Assembly: GCA_013400115.1 (NCBI GenBank)
Contig: VXBP01000239.1
Location: 124,001 to 188,000, forward strand
Reading direction: 5' to 3'
DNA length: 64,000 nucleotides
Origin: Rhinopomastus cyanomelas
Lineage: Eukaryota; Chordata; Aves; Bucerotiformes; Rhinopomastidae
The notes beneath the pieces were generated by a model. The model saw nothing but the letters and a program-made list of their open reading frames with translations. It had not been told where the DNA came from and ran no database searches. Numbering within the stretch: the stretch's first letter is position 1; every line of letters begins with the position of its first letter. This document shows positions 1 through 11,402 of this stretch, in pieces. A program made the translations under genes and the position numbers.

Positions 1-108
1 CCTGGACATGTTCCTAAGTGACTTGGTTTAGGTGATCCTGCTGCAGCAGGGGGATTGGACTGGATGATCTTTCGAGGTCCCTTCCAATCCCTAATGACTC
101 TATGATTA
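1..108 (+). mobile_element. CR1 LINE 3' end, truncated by window edge
   Basis: Carries the CR1 3' signature (GGTGATCCTGCTGCAGCAGG, then GGATTGGACTGGATGATC) and ends in the CTCTATGATT tail repeat. Plus orientation, young-looking subfamily. Confidence 0.9.
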
Positions 109-2520
109 ACTTGTAAGGGTGGTGTGATGGAAGCACCAGGTTGGCCAGAAGGGAACAGCAACAGGAGACAACACCCTTGCATTTCTAGGAAACCAGCCTG
201 AAAGGCTTGCAAAGTGCTGCAAACCTGCTTTCCCCCTCCACCACACCTCCACTTGCTCTGCATTAGAAATTCATGGCTGAAGACCCGGCGCTGGCTTTTT
301 ACAAAGCCCTTGCTGCAGCACATTCCATCCTCATCGGGAAGGAAACCGAAGCAGAATCGCGAGGCCCTGCACGTGACAGCACCCTTCGCGCCGACGCGGG
401 CTCTCAGGCTGGATTCGGTCTGCTCTTGACAACAACATATGCAATGAATTCTGCATGAGCCGTGGGAGATAAGGACCCCTGCGGTTCAGAACCGCCGTCG
501 TGCTGGACTGTGTGTGAGTGATAATTCAGCACCAGCATCTTGGGATAGAAAATTACCGAGTGTTCTGCTCTCTCGTAACCTTCTCCTCATCTCAGACTGT
601 CTTTCGTATGATAATTTGAAATATTTTCCGCAGACTTTCTATCTTTAATAAAAGTTAGACAAAGCCCTGAATCATCCTGTAAGTTTGGCGACGTTTTGCT
701 GCGGCTGCAGTTTTAAGCAAACATCTTACTGAAGGTTCCCGGCGCTCAGCGCTAACATGGGGTTACGCTGCTGCAGTCCCTCATGTCTCTGCCCAAACGT
801 CTCACTGCCACTACCACGTTGCTGTGTCACCTAATGTTAGCGGGAGCCCTCTGTAGGTGAGAGAAAGAACGTGCTGAAGCAGCCTGTCTGTGGCGATGGG
901 CAGAGGGAGCTGATGCCAGAGCTGGGAATTGGAGCTCAGATGATTTCTGGTACCCAGGCACCTGCGTGATTCGCCCGGCTACAGTGGCAAGAGTTGACTA
1001 TGGCCCTAGCTGGATGCTCACACACAGCAGCTGCTGCTCTTTAGATCCAGCTTGATGCAAAGTTGGAGAGGGACAAGGGTAGAGAGGGGAAACTGAGGTC
1101 TCTGGAGGAAAATACAGCAGAGGGAAAAAATAGATGGAAGAGAAAGCTGCTCTGTCCCTCTCCCATTATCTCAGTGGCAGGTTAATTCTAGATGACAGCT
1201 GAAATGTCAAACACAAGCAGTAAGTTTCACCAGGGAAAAGAAACCCTCTTCTCAAATCCCCAGTGATATAGGAGAGAACAGAAGGCACCTGGGACTCTGT
1301 TGGGCTGCTATCAAGCAGCAGGTTGGGCTCCTCAAGAGCCACAGAAGCGCCTTCAACAGCAAGGACAGCTCCAGAGCAGTGCAGCCACACGGCCAGGGGT
1401 CACACTGGAGTCATCCTTGTGTTACTGTGAATAACTACAAGCAAGAGCACAAATACAAACCCTTGGGTGAAGGTCTCCAAAGGAAAATCCTCTCAAAGCT
1501 CTGAAAAGCAAAACCAAGTAAACCACAGCTTCTGCCCTTCCTGTGCGGTCCATGGCATCCAGCGCAGGATTCCCCCTTCTGTTTATTGGGTAGATGGTTT
1601 CAGTCCTACCTGCTTTTGACTCAGCTAACTCCTGAGGGAGGGAAGGTGCTGCTACACTTGCTGGGAGGATGCTATCTCCAAGCTGCATTATAGCAGAGCT
1701 CCACTGGACCACTTCAGCTTTGCTGCAGGCACAGGCAGACAGCCTGGAGCTCCCAGGGATCTCCACCATTCTGCTGGCACAGGAGAGGACTTGCATCATG
1801 AGCCACACAGGCCATGTGGTGTGTCCCTGAGGATGGATCCCAAAGCAGCTGCTCAGATATCTTCCTTACCTTGGCAGTACTAAATCACATCCTCCTCAGG
1901 AATTTCTCCTGCAAGACAGCCAATACCAGGAGCTTGGGTAGTATGAAGCTCTCTCCAGAACAAGCAGTTCTTCCTCAAGCACACAGTTTCCTTCAACATG
2001 GGATTAATTTATTCAGGACATCTGGCATCCCTGGGACACTTGGAAAATGTCCTTACAGGTATGTCTCCCTCTGGAAGGCCTGCAGCAACACCTGCTTTTC
2101 CACCTATGCCACACGTCCTCCATCTGCTCCCCTCTTCAGGACCTCTGGGGTCTGGGCTGTCTACCAAGTACTTCCAGCAGTGTGTGATGGTGAAAAGGTC
2201 AAGCGTGCACAGACAGTGAGTCCATGTAACACTGTCTGATCCCCAAAGGTGTGTACTCTCCGTTCCTACTGGTGGTGTTTCCCAGTCACTGAATTATCAC
2301 CCAGTCTTCCTAAAAGATGTCTTTAGATGGGCTCTTTCCAAACAAACCCCCTTAGTTTGGGCTGCCCCACGGAAACGTTTACTTTTCAGAATTGATTCAG
2401 AAGCAGGAGCAAAACACAGTTGTTCCCATCAGCAGAGGTGAAGGCTGCTCAGCTGCAGGTCTACAAATCCCATCCCAGTTCTGCAATCTCCATTTAGAAG
2501 GCTTTCCTGAGCTCAGGAAT
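109..2520. other. Intergenic, no gene recognised
   Basis: About 2.4 kb without recognisable repeats or genes. Two unrelated open frames of 128 and 141 codons (1422-1808 minus, 1814-2239 plus) have no family resemblance. The 280-420 stretch is locally CpG-containing but short. Confidence 0.6.
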
Positions 2521-2597
2521 AGAATCATGGAATCATTAGGGATTGGAAGGGACTTCGAAAGATCATCTAGTCTAATCCCCCTGACACAGGGGTCCCC
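2521..2597 (-). mobile_element. CR1 LINE 3' end fragment
   Basis: Antisense CR1 signature (AGAATCATGGAATCATTAGG, then GGATTGGAAGGGAC), about 75 bases long and strongly 5'-truncated. Confidence 0.9.
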
Positions 2598-3770
2598 ATG
2601 CGTGTCCCCACACAGGGCGCTTTCCCTGTTCCCCGCCTGGCTGCACTGATCCCTGTGCTGGCAACAGAGCTGGAAACTGTGGACATGCTGGTGGGAACGT
2701 CTAGTTCTTCCAGATTCCTCGTGCTCAGGAGCTTCCTGAAGGTGGGATCTGCTTATGGAAACATAAATCCCTTGTCTGGGCTCTAAAATTACCTCAAGAG
2801 GTTAAGCAACTACTGACCAAAGTCACTATGAACCTTGCTCACCAGGGTCATCTGGAGACAAGCAGAAACAACCTGTCCACGGGCTGTCACCGCAGCGGTA
2901 TTAATGACGATGAAAAACAACGTCCACTTTGCACGATGTGGCCCATCCAAGGGGCCGCGTCTGGAACAAGCCCTTCCAGAGAGGCAGCAGATTGTGAACA
3001 ACCAACACTCCTAACAGCAGCCTGTGAACTGTTGACTGCAGGAGATAATAAATCTGTCGGCAATACGAGGAGCTCAGGAAAGGCTGCCCGGTGCAAACAC
3101 TGTTAGCAGTCTCTGAGCGCTCAAATGGCAAGCTGTGGCCACTCTGGCCAGCAAACAGAATGAGCTCGTTTGCTCAAAGGCTTTTAGAGTGAGGAAAGCC
3201 CCAGAATGTGATGCTGGGTGGTGTTGTGACAGCGCCGAAAGGTCAAGCACTCGCAGCCCACTCAGTGGAAACACTGAGGAGATTGTTCCCAAAAGCAGCC
3301 GAAGGAGAAAGGACAAGCGCCACGTCCAACCAGACCTGTGCCCAGGCACCCGCAGCGGCGGGAAGCGGTGCAGAAGTGCCTTCAGCTGCGCTCACCGACA
3401 AGAACCAACGCTGCAGAGGGTCTAGGGACAGCACCAGCAGCTGTGGTTGGCATCGAAACACTAACGGGGGTTAAAGGTGCTCTCACATGCCAGCACCCCT
3501 AGCAGAGAGACACAGAGTGCTTTCACGAGTGGTTGCACCAAACGCTGCCGTCTACAAGCCGCTCCGCAGCTCTGGAGGAGGATGTAAATAAGCCCAGCAA
3601 TTACTATGCAAAATAATTCAGATAAATGCTGGCTGAGGCACCCACCCACCCACTGCTTTAAAAATATTTACACCTATAAGAGATAAAGAAATGGATATTA
3701 TTTTCTAGTACCGCACACACGAGGCTTCGCAGCACTACTCTACCAGGCAGAAGTCACCTTCTACCCAAGG
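2598..3770. other. Intergenic, no gene recognised, one CpG-containing patch
   Basis: Unique sequence. Roughly 3220-3440 holds more CpG dinucleotides than its surroundings (about a dozen in 200 bases). No recognisable coding exon. Confidence 0.5.
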
Positions 3771-3850
3771 TTCACAGTCCTGGGGAGGTAGGACATTGTT
3801 TCTATACTGTTTGCCTCTCAAAATCACAATCAGGTTTTAATCGAGCTCCT

Positions 3851-4080
3851 CACAGATCACAGAATGTACTGGGCTGGAAGGGAGCTCTAAAGGTCATCTC
3901 ATCCAACCCCCCTACCAGAAGCAGGGACTTCTCTAACTAGAACAGACTTCTCAGAGCCCCATCCAGCCTGACCTTGAAAGTCTCCAGGGATGGGGGCTCC
4001 ACCAGCACTCTAGTCAGCCTGTTCCAGGGATCCCCCATCTTCAGACAAAGAACATGTCCTCATGTCCAGCCCAAAACTAC
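3851..4080 (-). mobile_element. Old CR1 fragment (duplication copy 1)
   Basis: Antisense older CR1 type: GGGCTGGAAGGGAGCTCTAA followed by CATCTCATCCAACCCCCCTA, then the CAGCCTGTTCCAGGGATCCC region. The same fragment recurs at 5249-5478 because of the duplication. Confidence 0.8.
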
Positions 4081-4390
4081 ACTATGGCTACATCCTCTGA
4101 GACACCCAGGTGTCTATAAATACTCAACGGTATAAGCAGTAAAATGCACAAGCAAATGTGAGACACCAGGGTGAATCATTGCCTTAAAAAGACAGGAAAG
4201 TCAATCTGCCATGAGAAAGCATTGCCAGCCACAGCCTCTGGCTACCTAAGAAAACCCAGAGGTCTTTGGGGGAAAAAGTGAGTTTCATGGCATATGAAAT
4301 CAAGGAACATTTTCCTTGCATTAAATTCATGGGAGTAAACAATTTATCAAGAAATTAGCACCGGCTTTGGTGCTGGGACTCATGGAGCCA

Positions 4391-4820
4391 CAAAGATGAT
4401 GAAGGGATTAGAACACCTCCCTTATGGGGAAAGGCTGAGGGAGCTGGGTCTCTTGATCTTGGGAGGAGACCGAGGGGTGACCTCATTAATGTCTATAAAT
4501 ATGTGAAGGGTGGGTGTCAGGAGAATGGAGCCAGGCTCTTCTCACTGTCATCTAGTCATAGGACAAGGGGCAATGGGTGTCAGCTAGAACAGAGTAGGTT
4601 CCACATCAGTATGAGAAGGAACTTCTTCCCAGTGAGGGTGACAGAGCATTGGAACAGGCTGCCCAGGGAGGTTGTGGAGTCTCTTTCACTGAAGATGTTT
4701 AAGACCCACCTGGATGTGTTCCTGTGTGACTTGATCTAGGTGATCCTGCTCTGTCAGGGGGATTGGACTGGATGAACTTTCGAGATCCCCTCCAATCCTT
4801 AAAGTTCTGTGGTTCTGTGT
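4391..4820 (+). mobile_element. CR1 LINE 3' segment (duplication copy 1)
   Basis: Plus-strand CR1 covering the end of ORF2 (78-codon open frame 4503-4739 with the CR1 motif HWNRLPREVVES) and the 3'UTR through GGGGGATTGGACTGGATGA. The 5' end is truncated. Confidence 0.93.
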
Positions 4821-5052
4821 GGCCAGACGTGCAGTTGAGACAGCTTACTGGGAATTTTTGATGGGCAGAGCTTTCAAAGGGTAAGGGCACTGCCAGCAGG
4901 TCTAACTGGGAACCTCTCATCTGGAGCAGGAGGTGCACAAACAGGAAGCTGTTCACGGTCTTTCACCTGACAGCAGAAAAACCCACCCAACCCAGCAGAC
5001 ACGTCAAAACCTCCTCTGCAAAAACATCCATCCAGTTAAAAGGAACAAACCC

Positions 5053-5168
5053 TTAGAATCACAGAATCATTAGGGATTGGAAGGGACCTCGAAAGATCAC
5101 CTAGTCCAATCCCCCTGACACAGCAGGATCACCCAGACCAACTCATAGAGTCAGTCAGGGTTAGAAGG
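5053..5168 (-). mobile_element. Chimeric CR1 3' end (duplication copy 1, cut at the N)
   Basis: An antisense young CR1 end is joined directly to a second CR1-type tail (CTCATAGAGTCAGTCAGGGT). The second part is cut by the N junction; the uncut version is at 6451-6580. Confidence 0.8.
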
Positions 5169-5169
5169 N
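5169..5169. other. Single ambiguous base at duplication junction
   Basis: The only N I noticed in the window. It lies exactly where copy 1 of the 1,398-bp repeat gives way to copy 2, as expected for a placeholder gap inserted by an assembler. Confidence 0.95.
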
Positions 5170-5248
5170 TCACAGTCCTGGGGAGGTAGGACATTGTTTC
5201 TATACTGTTTGCCTCTCAAAATCACAATCAGGTTTTAATCGAGCTCCT

Positions 5249-5478
5249 CACAGATCACAGAATGTACTGGGCTGGAAGGGAGCTCTAAAGGTCATCTCAT
5301 CCAACCCCCCTACCAGAAGCAGGGACTTCTCTAACTAGAACAGACTTCTCAGAGCCCCATCCAGCCTGACCTTGAAAGTCTCCAGGGATGGGGGCTCCAC
5401 CAGCACTCTAGTCAGCCTGTTCCAGGGATCCCCCATCTTCAGACAAAGAACATGTCCTCATGTCCAGCCCAAAACTAC
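5249..5478 (-). mobile_element. Old CR1 fragment (duplication copy 2)
   Basis: Same as 3851-4080, shifted by 1,398 bases. Confidence 0.8.
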
Positions 5479-5788
5479 ACTATGGCTACATCCTCTGAGA
5501 CACCCAGGTGTCTATAAATACTCAACGGTATAAGCAGTAAAATGCACAAGCAAATGTGAGACACCAGGGTGAATCATTGCCTTAAAAAGACAGGAAAGTC
5601 AATCTGCCATGAGAAAGCATTGCCAGCCACAGCCTCTGGCTACCTAAGAAAACCCAGAGGTCTTTGGGGGAAAAAGTGAGTTTCATGGCATATGAAATCA
5701 AGGAACATTTTCCTTGCATTAAATTCATGGGAGTAAACAATTTATCAAGAAATTAGCACCGGCTTTGGTGCTGGGACTCATGGAGCCA

Positions 5789-6218
5789 CAAAGATGATGA
5801 AGGGATTAGAACACCTCCCTTATGGGGAAAGGCTGAGGGAGCTGGGTCTCTTGATCTTGGGAGGAGACCGAGGGGTGACCTCATTAATGTCTATAAATAT
5901 GTGAAGGGTGGGTGTCAGGAGAATGGAGCCAGGCTCTTCTCACTGTCATCTAGTCATAGGACAAGGGGCAATGGGTGTCAGCTAGAACAGAGTAGGTTCC
6001 ACATCAGTATGAGAAGGAACTTCTTCCCAGTGAGGGTGACAGAGCATTGGAACAGGCTGCCCAGGGAGGTTGTGGAGTCTCTTTCACTGAAGATGTTTAA
6101 GACCCACCTGGATGTGTTCCTGTGTGACTTGATCTAGGTGATCCTGCTCTGTCAGGGGGATTGGACTGGATGAACTTTCGAGATCCCCTCCAATCCTTAA
6201 AGTTCTGTGGTTCTGTGT
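5789..6218 (+). mobile_element. CR1 LINE 3' segment (duplication copy 2)
   Basis: Same as 4391-4820, shifted by 1,398 bases, including the identical 78-codon ORF2 remnant. Confidence 0.93.
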
Positions 6219-6450
6219 GGCCAGACGTGCAGTTGAGACAGCTTACTGGGAATTTTTGATGGGCAGAGCTTTCAAAGGGTAAGGGCACTGCCAGCAGGTC
6301 TAACTGGGAACCTCTCATCTGGAGCAGGAGGTGCACAAACAGGAAGCTGTTCACGGTCTTTCACCTGACAGCAGAAAAACCCACCCAACCCAGCAGACAC
6401 GTCAAAACCTCCTCTGCAAAAACATCCATCCAGTTAAAAGGAACAAACCC

Positions 6451-6580
6451 TTAGAATCACAGAATCATTAGGGATTGGAAGGGACCTCGAAAGATCACCT
6501 AGTCCAATCCCCCTGACACAGCAGGATCACCCAGACCAACTCATAGAGTCAGTCAGGGTTAGAAGGAACCACCATGATAA
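6451..6580 (-). mobile_element. Chimeric CR1: young 3' end joined to an older CR1 tail
   Basis: From the minus strand, an older tail reading CCTTCTAACCCTGACTGACT then CTATGA abuts TTGGTCTGGGTGATCCTGC of a young CR1. The junction is near 6540. The same arrangement is seen at 38947-39122. Confidence 0.75.
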
Positions 6581-7106
6581 AAACAGAGCAGGAAACTGCA
6601 GAGTGTTTCAATCAGGTTGAAAACACAGACAAGCAGTAATGGAGAGTGCAGGACGCAATGAAAACTTCATAGACGTCAAGAACTCCGCATGATAAAGATA
6701 ACAACTTGAAATGAAGAAGTCCCACGTGTCAGGTGGAGCTTTAATGTTAGATGGCAATGTTAAACTTGCACAGGCTGACAGAAAAAGGCAACTTCATGTC
6801 TCGGCACTGGTGGAAGACGTCAGTCAGTGGGGCTTTTTCCAACAGATTCCCCCAGGGACTAACTCCTGGCTCAATATTATTCAATATTTTATCAAAGTTC
6901 TAGACACTCACATAAACATCTCTGTAGCTTGCAACTAGATGTGATGGTATCAAACGATCAGAAGGTTTAGAAAATAAACTGTTTGGGGGGTTGGCTTATT
7001 GTGCAGTTATTTTAAGGATCACGATGCAAACAAATAGTGTCAAACACAACCAAAAGCAAGGAAATCCTTCTGGGAACTAGGAAGAGTGACTGTGATTTTA
7101 TCATGG
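6581..7106. other. Intergenic, nothing recognised
   Basis: About 0.5 kb of AT-rich unique sequence with no gene or known repeat seen. Confidence 0.5.
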
Positions 7107-7825
7107 AAGAATCACAGAACATTAGGGATTGGAAGGGACCCCAAAAGATCATCTAGTCCAATCCCCCTACAGTATCGCGTAGATCCAGTCACACAGGAAC
7201 ATGTCCAGGAGGAAATGTCTCCAGTGAAGGAGACTCCACAACCTCCCTGGGCAGCCTGTTCCAGTGCTCCGTCACCTTCACTGGGAAGAAGTTCCTTCTG
7301 ATATTTATATGGAATCTCCTGTGTTCCAGCTCACACCCATTGCCCCTTGTCCTATCACTAGATGACATGGGGAGGAGGCTGGCTCCATCGTCCTGACACC
7401 CGCCGTTCACATATTTATAGACATTAATGAGGTCACCCCTCAGTCTCCTCCAAACTAAAGAGACCCAGCTCCCTCAGCCTCTCCTCATAAAGGAGGTGCT
7501 CCACTTCCTTCATCATCCTCATTCCCTCCAGGAGCTCTGTGTCCTTTATGAGCCGAGGGGCCCAGAACTGGACACAATGCTCCAGGTGTGGTCTCACCAG
7601 GGCAGAGCAGAGCGGGAGAAGAACCTCTCTGGATCTGCTAACCACCCCCATTCTGATCCACCCCAGGATGCTGTTGGCCCTCTTGGCCACAAGAGCACAT
7701 TGCTGGCTGATGGTCATCCTGCTGTCCACCAGGACCCCCAGGTCCCTTTCTCCTGCACTGTTCTCCAACAGGTCAGCCCCCAATCTATACTGGTACCTGG
7801 AGCTGTTCTTGCCCTGATGCCAGAC
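7107..7825 (-). mobile_element. CR1 LINE, 0.7 kb 3' segment with ORF2 remnant
   Basis: Antisense copy beginning with the 3' tail at 7107 and running into ORF2. Minus-strand frame 7783-7433 encodes typical CR1 ORF2 C-terminal sequence (RDLGVLVDSRMT, ALVRPHLEHCVQFWAP, YEERLRELGLFSLEE). The HWNRLPREVVES motif lies in another frame at 7410-7189, so the ORF is frameshifted. It is 5'-truncated and non-autonomous. Confidence 0.95.
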
Positions 7826-9589
7826 TCTATAAACACATAGCTACTAAAGACCTGTGACACTCAGCACAGATTCACCAGTCCATCAGCCACGAATTACATT
7901 TCCAAACAGAGCAGTTTGCAGATGCAGGGCAGCAGGTGTCCAGGGTCAAGAACAAGTAGGGGTTCATCTCCTTTGGAAGCAGCCTGGCAGCACGCACAGA
8001 GCTGCTCCCAACGAGCTCTGCGCTGGCAATCCCAAGCCCCACTAACAGTTTACTCTCTTCTCAAACATTTACACTCTGCTGTGGAGAGCACATGCATCTC
8101 CCCGGCTTTGCAAACCGCAGAAAAATAAACTCATTAACTCTGCAGCTAAAAGGCACCAATTTTCTGTTCTTCTCTTTTAAAGAGGGAACCAGCCACTGGA
8201 CACTTACCCACAGAGGGGGAGCAGCTCTTAGGAAGTTGGTGCCTTTGCAAATCCTCTCCCCGTCTGGAAATTTACTCTTAGTAAAGCCTTAAGTTTGGAA
8301 CCAAGTGAACTAGAACTCGAACACTGGGAGGTGTCCACGTCTCCAGTGTTGTCTGGCTTTGATAGCCAAATGACAGATACATCCTTGAGAGGTTTTGCTA
8401 CCTGCAGAAAACACATCATGAAAGGAAGACTCCTAGGCAAGGCAGGTCAGTAACTTCAATGTACCTGTCTGGTGGCAAGTGATGACCTCAGTAGATGCCC
8501 AAAGTCACAGACACAGATCGTAGCTCATACGACATCTGTCCGTGGCTACGTTTAATTACCAACGAAGAAACCCTTTCAGCCTCAGAGGCTTGAGGCTTGC
8601 TCAGCCTTTGTGTTCAGAGATGCTGCTGGGTGCTTTTTTTTTATGGTGATTTGTTATTTCTCTGAAAGAAGCCCAAGTGCAGAAGTCTCACTTTCGTAGG
8701 AGGTCTGGATCCTCCATCTCCCACAAGCCTTTGTTGGCATCTTCATCCTTGATTTCAATGCTCCTTTATAGCGAGACCTTTGAACCACAGCTGTAAAGAA
8801 CTTGTGGAGATGCAGCAAGTTTCTTGAAGTTATTTCAAATTAATACAATTCATTTCCCTTCCGCTACATCTCTGCATTGTGCCGCCACTTCAAACGCGGA
8901 GCCCACTTAGCTTCTTCTGGAAGACTTCAGGTGTCAAGGCTGCGAGGGTTTTGAGCCTCTTGGAGCAGTCACAATACAAATCTCATTTCAAATACGTGCT
9001 TTTAAACAACATCTTTACAGGAAAAAAAGCCCTCCCACAACAATAAGAGAAGATGTTTTTCAGGGTGAATTAATGACTGTGTTGCAGAGCGACAGGTTCA
9101 TCCAACCTGAAGGGATGACAACATTTGGTAGCGTGTGCAGGAATTCAGAGAGAGCCAGCGCTTGGTTCAGTACTTCTGAACAGACATGAAAGCACCATCA
9201 CACATCTGGGTATGAAAAAAAAAAACCCTCTGAATAAAATTAAAGATTAAAGAAAAGTAATTTAAAAGAAAAATGGAAATGAGATGCGGGAAGAGTTGTT
9301 TGTACGGCGCCGATGCTGCATGAAGAGCGTTGCTAACAGGTATGAAGACCCCCTCGAAGTTCTGAATCTCAGGAACCAAATGTTCCTGACTAAGAGGGTT
9401 TTTACGCTGCCTGTGGAACAGCCTCACACGTGTAACTATTCCAGTTCTGCTGAGCTCGGTGGGCTTGTGCGCGCCGTATTTAGTCCTGGAGAACTGAACT
9501 TCAGCTGGAGGGTTTTCTCCTCCAGGACCAGTCTCCAGCTCCAAGGACTAGCTTAGGAAAGCTTAGGCAGGTATCAGGCAAAAACTGAG
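7826..9589. other. Intergenic, no gene recognised
   Basis: About 1.8 kb of unique sequence with homopolymer runs (8632-8642 T, 9220s A). No exon or known repeat seen. Confidence 0.5.
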
Positions 9590-9870
9590 GGATAATCGCT
9601 TGCCTACTCCTGCTGGCCACATCATTTCTGATGCAAGCCAGGATGCCATTGGCCAGCTCGGGCACTTGGGCACACTGCTGGCTCATATTTTCTGATATCA
9701 ATCAATGCCCCCAGGCCTCCTCCTGACATGCAGCTCTCCAACCTCACACTCTTAAGCCTGAAGCATTGCAGGAGGCTGTTGTGACCCAAGCACAGGACCC
9801 TGCACTTGATGTTATTGAAGGTCACACAACTGGCCTTGATCCAGCCTGTCCAGATCCCTCTGTAGAGCCT
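9590..9870 (-). mobile_element. Old CR1 internal fragment
   Basis: Diverged antisense ORF2 fragment. Minus frames show weak CR1 resemblance (SQQCAQVPELANGILACIRN, and FNNIKCRVLCLGHN matching the F-x-x-x-K-C-x-V-L-x-L-G pattern). No 3' tail. It abuts an opposite-strand CR1. Confidence 0.7.
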
Positions 9871-10368
9871 TGAGTTCTGGGTTCAGTTCTGAGCTCCTCA
9901 GTAGAAGACAGGCATTGAGGTGCTGGAGCAGATCCAAAGAAGGGCAACAGGGTTGGTGAAGGGCCTGGAGAACAAACCTTGATGAGGAGCAGCTGAGGGG
10001 GCTGAGGCTGGTTAGTGTGAAGACAAGGAGGCTGAGGGGAGACTTCAGTGCAGTCTACAACTACCTGAAAGGAGATTGTAGAGAGGTGGTTGCAGGTCTC
10101 TTCTCACAAGTAACAAGTGGAAATGGCCTCAAGTTTTACCAGGGGAAGTTTAGGTTGGATATTTAGGATAAACCTCTTAACTGGAAGAGTCCTCAGGCCT
10201 TGGAACAGGCTGCCTAGGGTTGAATCACCATCCCTGCATGAGTTTAGAAGTCATGTCATCTGGAACTTTGGGACACTGTTTAGCAGTGGGCTTGGAACAG
10301 TTGGGTTCATGTTTGGACTTGATGATCTTGAAGGTTTTTACCAACTGAAATGATTCTAGAATTCTAAG
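9871..10368 (+). mobile_element. Old CR1 3' segment
   Basis: Plus-strand older CR1 type: GTGCTGGAGCAGATCC, CAAGTTTTACCAGGGGAAGT, CAGGCCTTGGAACAGGCTGC and the terminal GAAATGATTCTAGAATTCT. It is divergent with broken frames. It is joined head-to-head with the 9590-9870 fragment, suggesting an inversion during insertion (twin priming) or two insertions. Confidence 0.85.
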
Positions 10369-11328
10369 CAGAAATGTCCAATTCAAGCAGAAATCTCCAA
10401 TTCTTTATAGAAAAAAACCTGATCTGCACCAAGCTTTTGCTGTGCATCAGTGCCTGGTGGCTTCTCAGCTGGCATCATTAAGAAAAGAACGATCAGGGTG
10501 GGCAGGGCGCAGCGCAACTGAGAACGATGGCTCCTGTGACGGAGCTTACGCAGAGGAGAGCTTCACAAGTGGAGGGTGGTCTAAGAGGAAGTGTCACAGA
10601 AAGACTAGGCAGGGTTACAGAGAGACTAAAACACTGCTGAGGGGGGCAGGCCACCAACATCCCACGGTGACAAGTCTCTGTGGACAAGAGGCGACTGCTC
10701 AGAGCTTGCAATAACCCAGAAAAACACATCTGGGTTGACTTAAGTCCTGGAGGAAAAGACCTGCACGGAAAGATTCTTAATGGGTAAGGGCAGAGAGCAC
10801 TTAAATATTTAAGAATGCTCTTCTTCACTTTGAATTCTAATTAAGATAATTAAGGATTCCAGCTGACATTCTAATAAAGCTTTCTGAATTCAAAAAGCCA
10901 TTCTCATTTTCTCCTGTAAGCTCACTGTAATGAGAGGTTCAGGTATCCCCACCCCAAAGCTCCAGCAGCATTCACTAGGTCTAATTCAATTCCTTGTTGG
11001 TAGAGAAACAAAGCAGCCAGTAGCTGGAAAGCAGTGCCCCGAGCCAAAGCCGGAGCCCGAAAGGTCAGACTCGACTTCTCACAGAATGATTGGACATGGG
11101 AAAATACCTGTAAAGTTCTGCTCAGTAAAACAAAGTGCAGCTACAGCGAGACCGCAGGAAGAACGCGTTGTGAGACACGGGAGACCCCTCATGTCTCGTT
11201 AGGCTGATGAGCATCCCTTGTTTTTCCCCCAGCAAAGGCAATAAAGAGGGAATTTTGTCCTAAGATTTTCCATCATTAACACAGAGAGTTAAAAATGAAA
11301 GGGCTGCAGGGTTTTTTTTCTGTATAAA
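10369..11328. other. Intergenic, no gene recognised
   Basis: About 1 kb of unique sequence, no features seen. Confidence 0.5.
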
Positions 11329-11402
11329 GATCCTGCTGTTGCAGGGGGATTGGACTAGATGATCTTTTGAGGTCCCTTCCAATCCCTAATGATTCTGTGA
11401 TC
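11329..11402 (+). mobile_element. CR1 LINE 3' end fragment
   Basis: GATCCTGCTGTTGCAGGGGG through CCAATCCCTAATGATTCTG, plus orientation. Only about 75 bases are retained. Confidence 0.9.

Larger units (their letters stand above)
3771..6566. repeat. 1,398-bp tandem duplication joined at an N (probable assembly artefact)
   Basis: Copy 1 is 3771-5168 and copy 2 is 5169-6566, with a constant offset of 1,398 bases. I saw no differences except the N at 5169, which aligns with the T at 3771. A four-base match (AAGG) precedes each copy and closes the second. Both copies carry the same CR1 fragments and the same open frames. Identity across old CR1 remnants plus a single N at the junction indicates two overlapping contig ends placed side by side rather than a biological duplication. 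Confidence 0.9.

Noticed and set aside
1422..2239. Head-to-head open frames of 128 (minus) and 141 (plus) codons starting 5 bases apart
   Set aside because: No recognisable domain, no splice or promoter signals and composition like flanking DNA. Random frames of this size are expected on both strands in moderately GC DNA.
4503..6354. Two identical pairs of short proteins suggesting a duplicated gene
   Set aside because: The 78-codon frame is the CR1 ORF2 C-terminus and the 85-codon frame is its antisense plus flank. The duplication itself is the N-joined artefact.
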